From JBDSLU01 sp963844435 (GTDB lineage Bacteria; Acidobacteriota; Vicinamibacteria; Vicinamibacterales; Vicinamibacteraceae): a stretch of 64,000 nucleotides of DNA. The DNA lies in assembly GCA_963844435.1 (NCBI GenBank), contig CAWJOG010000021.1, positions 62,001-126,000 on the forward strand, given 5' to 3'. The notes below the pieces were generated by a model that was not told the DNA's origin, did no database searches, and saw nothing but the letters and a program-made list of their open reading frames with translations. Below, piece after piece: positions 63,944-64,000 of the stretch (positions within the stretch are counted from its first letter, which is position 1; each line of letters opens with the position of its first letter). Position numbers and translations under genes: made by a program.

Positions 63944-64000
63944 GGCGAGTCGTTAGTCGTTGGCCTCTCGGTCGGCCAGGGACGGGAGATGACGCAGGCG

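Noticed and set aside
1..64000. tRNA or rRNA genes.
   Set aside because: Reading both strands, I found no cloverleaf or conserved rRNA stretch.

Overview
This is GC-rich DNA (I estimate 65-70% G+C by eye) from a bacterium. Three very large Oar-like TonB-dependent receptors, two copies of a long MacB/FtsX permease of the 'acidobacterial duplicated orphan permease' (ADOP) type, several secreted DinB, SRPBCC and VOC proteins and a GDSL/DUF1080 hydrolase point to the Acidobacteriota, probably a Vicinamibacteria-like soil lineage. That placement is inference from gene content only. No rRNA, tRNA, CRISPR array, integrase or transposase was seen.

Layout. 0-7.6 kb: a secreted hypothetical protein, a staphylococcal-nuclease-like enzyme, a coupled pair of c-type heme proteins, and an overlapping operon of a flavin-binding (PPOX) protein, a PPOX-GAF-winged-helix regulator and an alpha/beta hydrolase, then a beta/gamma-crystallin-like protein. 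7.6-15.1 kb: two divergent Oar-like receptors bounded by hairpin terminators. 15.1-21.7 kb: a UshA-like nucleotidase; soxR with a textbook SoxR box driving a probably leaderless ABM monooxygenase and a truncated FMN reductase; a cluster of ACTCCGGAGT palindromes; an ArsR-SRPBCC-DinB-AraC set; a tiny Cys-rich metal-binding protein; a metalloprotease. 21.8-29 kb: a third receptor, a beta-propeller lipoprotein, a methyltransferase and a vanadium haloperoxidase. 29.2-35.2 kb: a ribose-type operon (rbsK-rbsB-rbsA-rbsC) followed by a secreted ADP-ribosylglycohydrolase. 35.2-40.6 kb: an ECF sigma factor with a SnoaL-like tail, a glycoside hydrolase that runs into a DinB protein, and SRPBCC, VOC and AraC genes. 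40.7-44.6 kb: sdhCAB plus a TPR-like gene. 44.7-55.8 kb: small metabolic and secreted proteins, ending in an MBL-fold / GDCCVxC / FhuF-like trio. 55.8-63.9 kb: a GDSL-DUF1080 gene divergent from an ADOP permease, then the whole ~4.06-kb pair again in tandem; the second copy carries many frameshifts and two nonsense codons.

How the genes work together. Many neighbours overlap by ATGA, GTGA or TGATG, which indicates tight operons. SoxR and the genes across its box form a redox-stress module. RbsBAC, RbsK and the ADP-ribosylglycohydrolase suggest ribose scavenging from ADP-ribosyl or nucleoside substrates. SdhCAB is the respiratory succinate dehydrogenase. The Oar-like receptors and secreted hydrolases fit a polymer-degrading heterotroph.

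Caution: about twenty genes are broken by single-base indels, densest at 29.2-30.1, 33.8-35, 37.2-38.2 and 61.5-63.9 kb. Where the frames are stitched together the proteins read coherently, so most breaks look like sequencing or assembly errors rather than decay. Genes are therefore annotated across frames and the shifts are noted.
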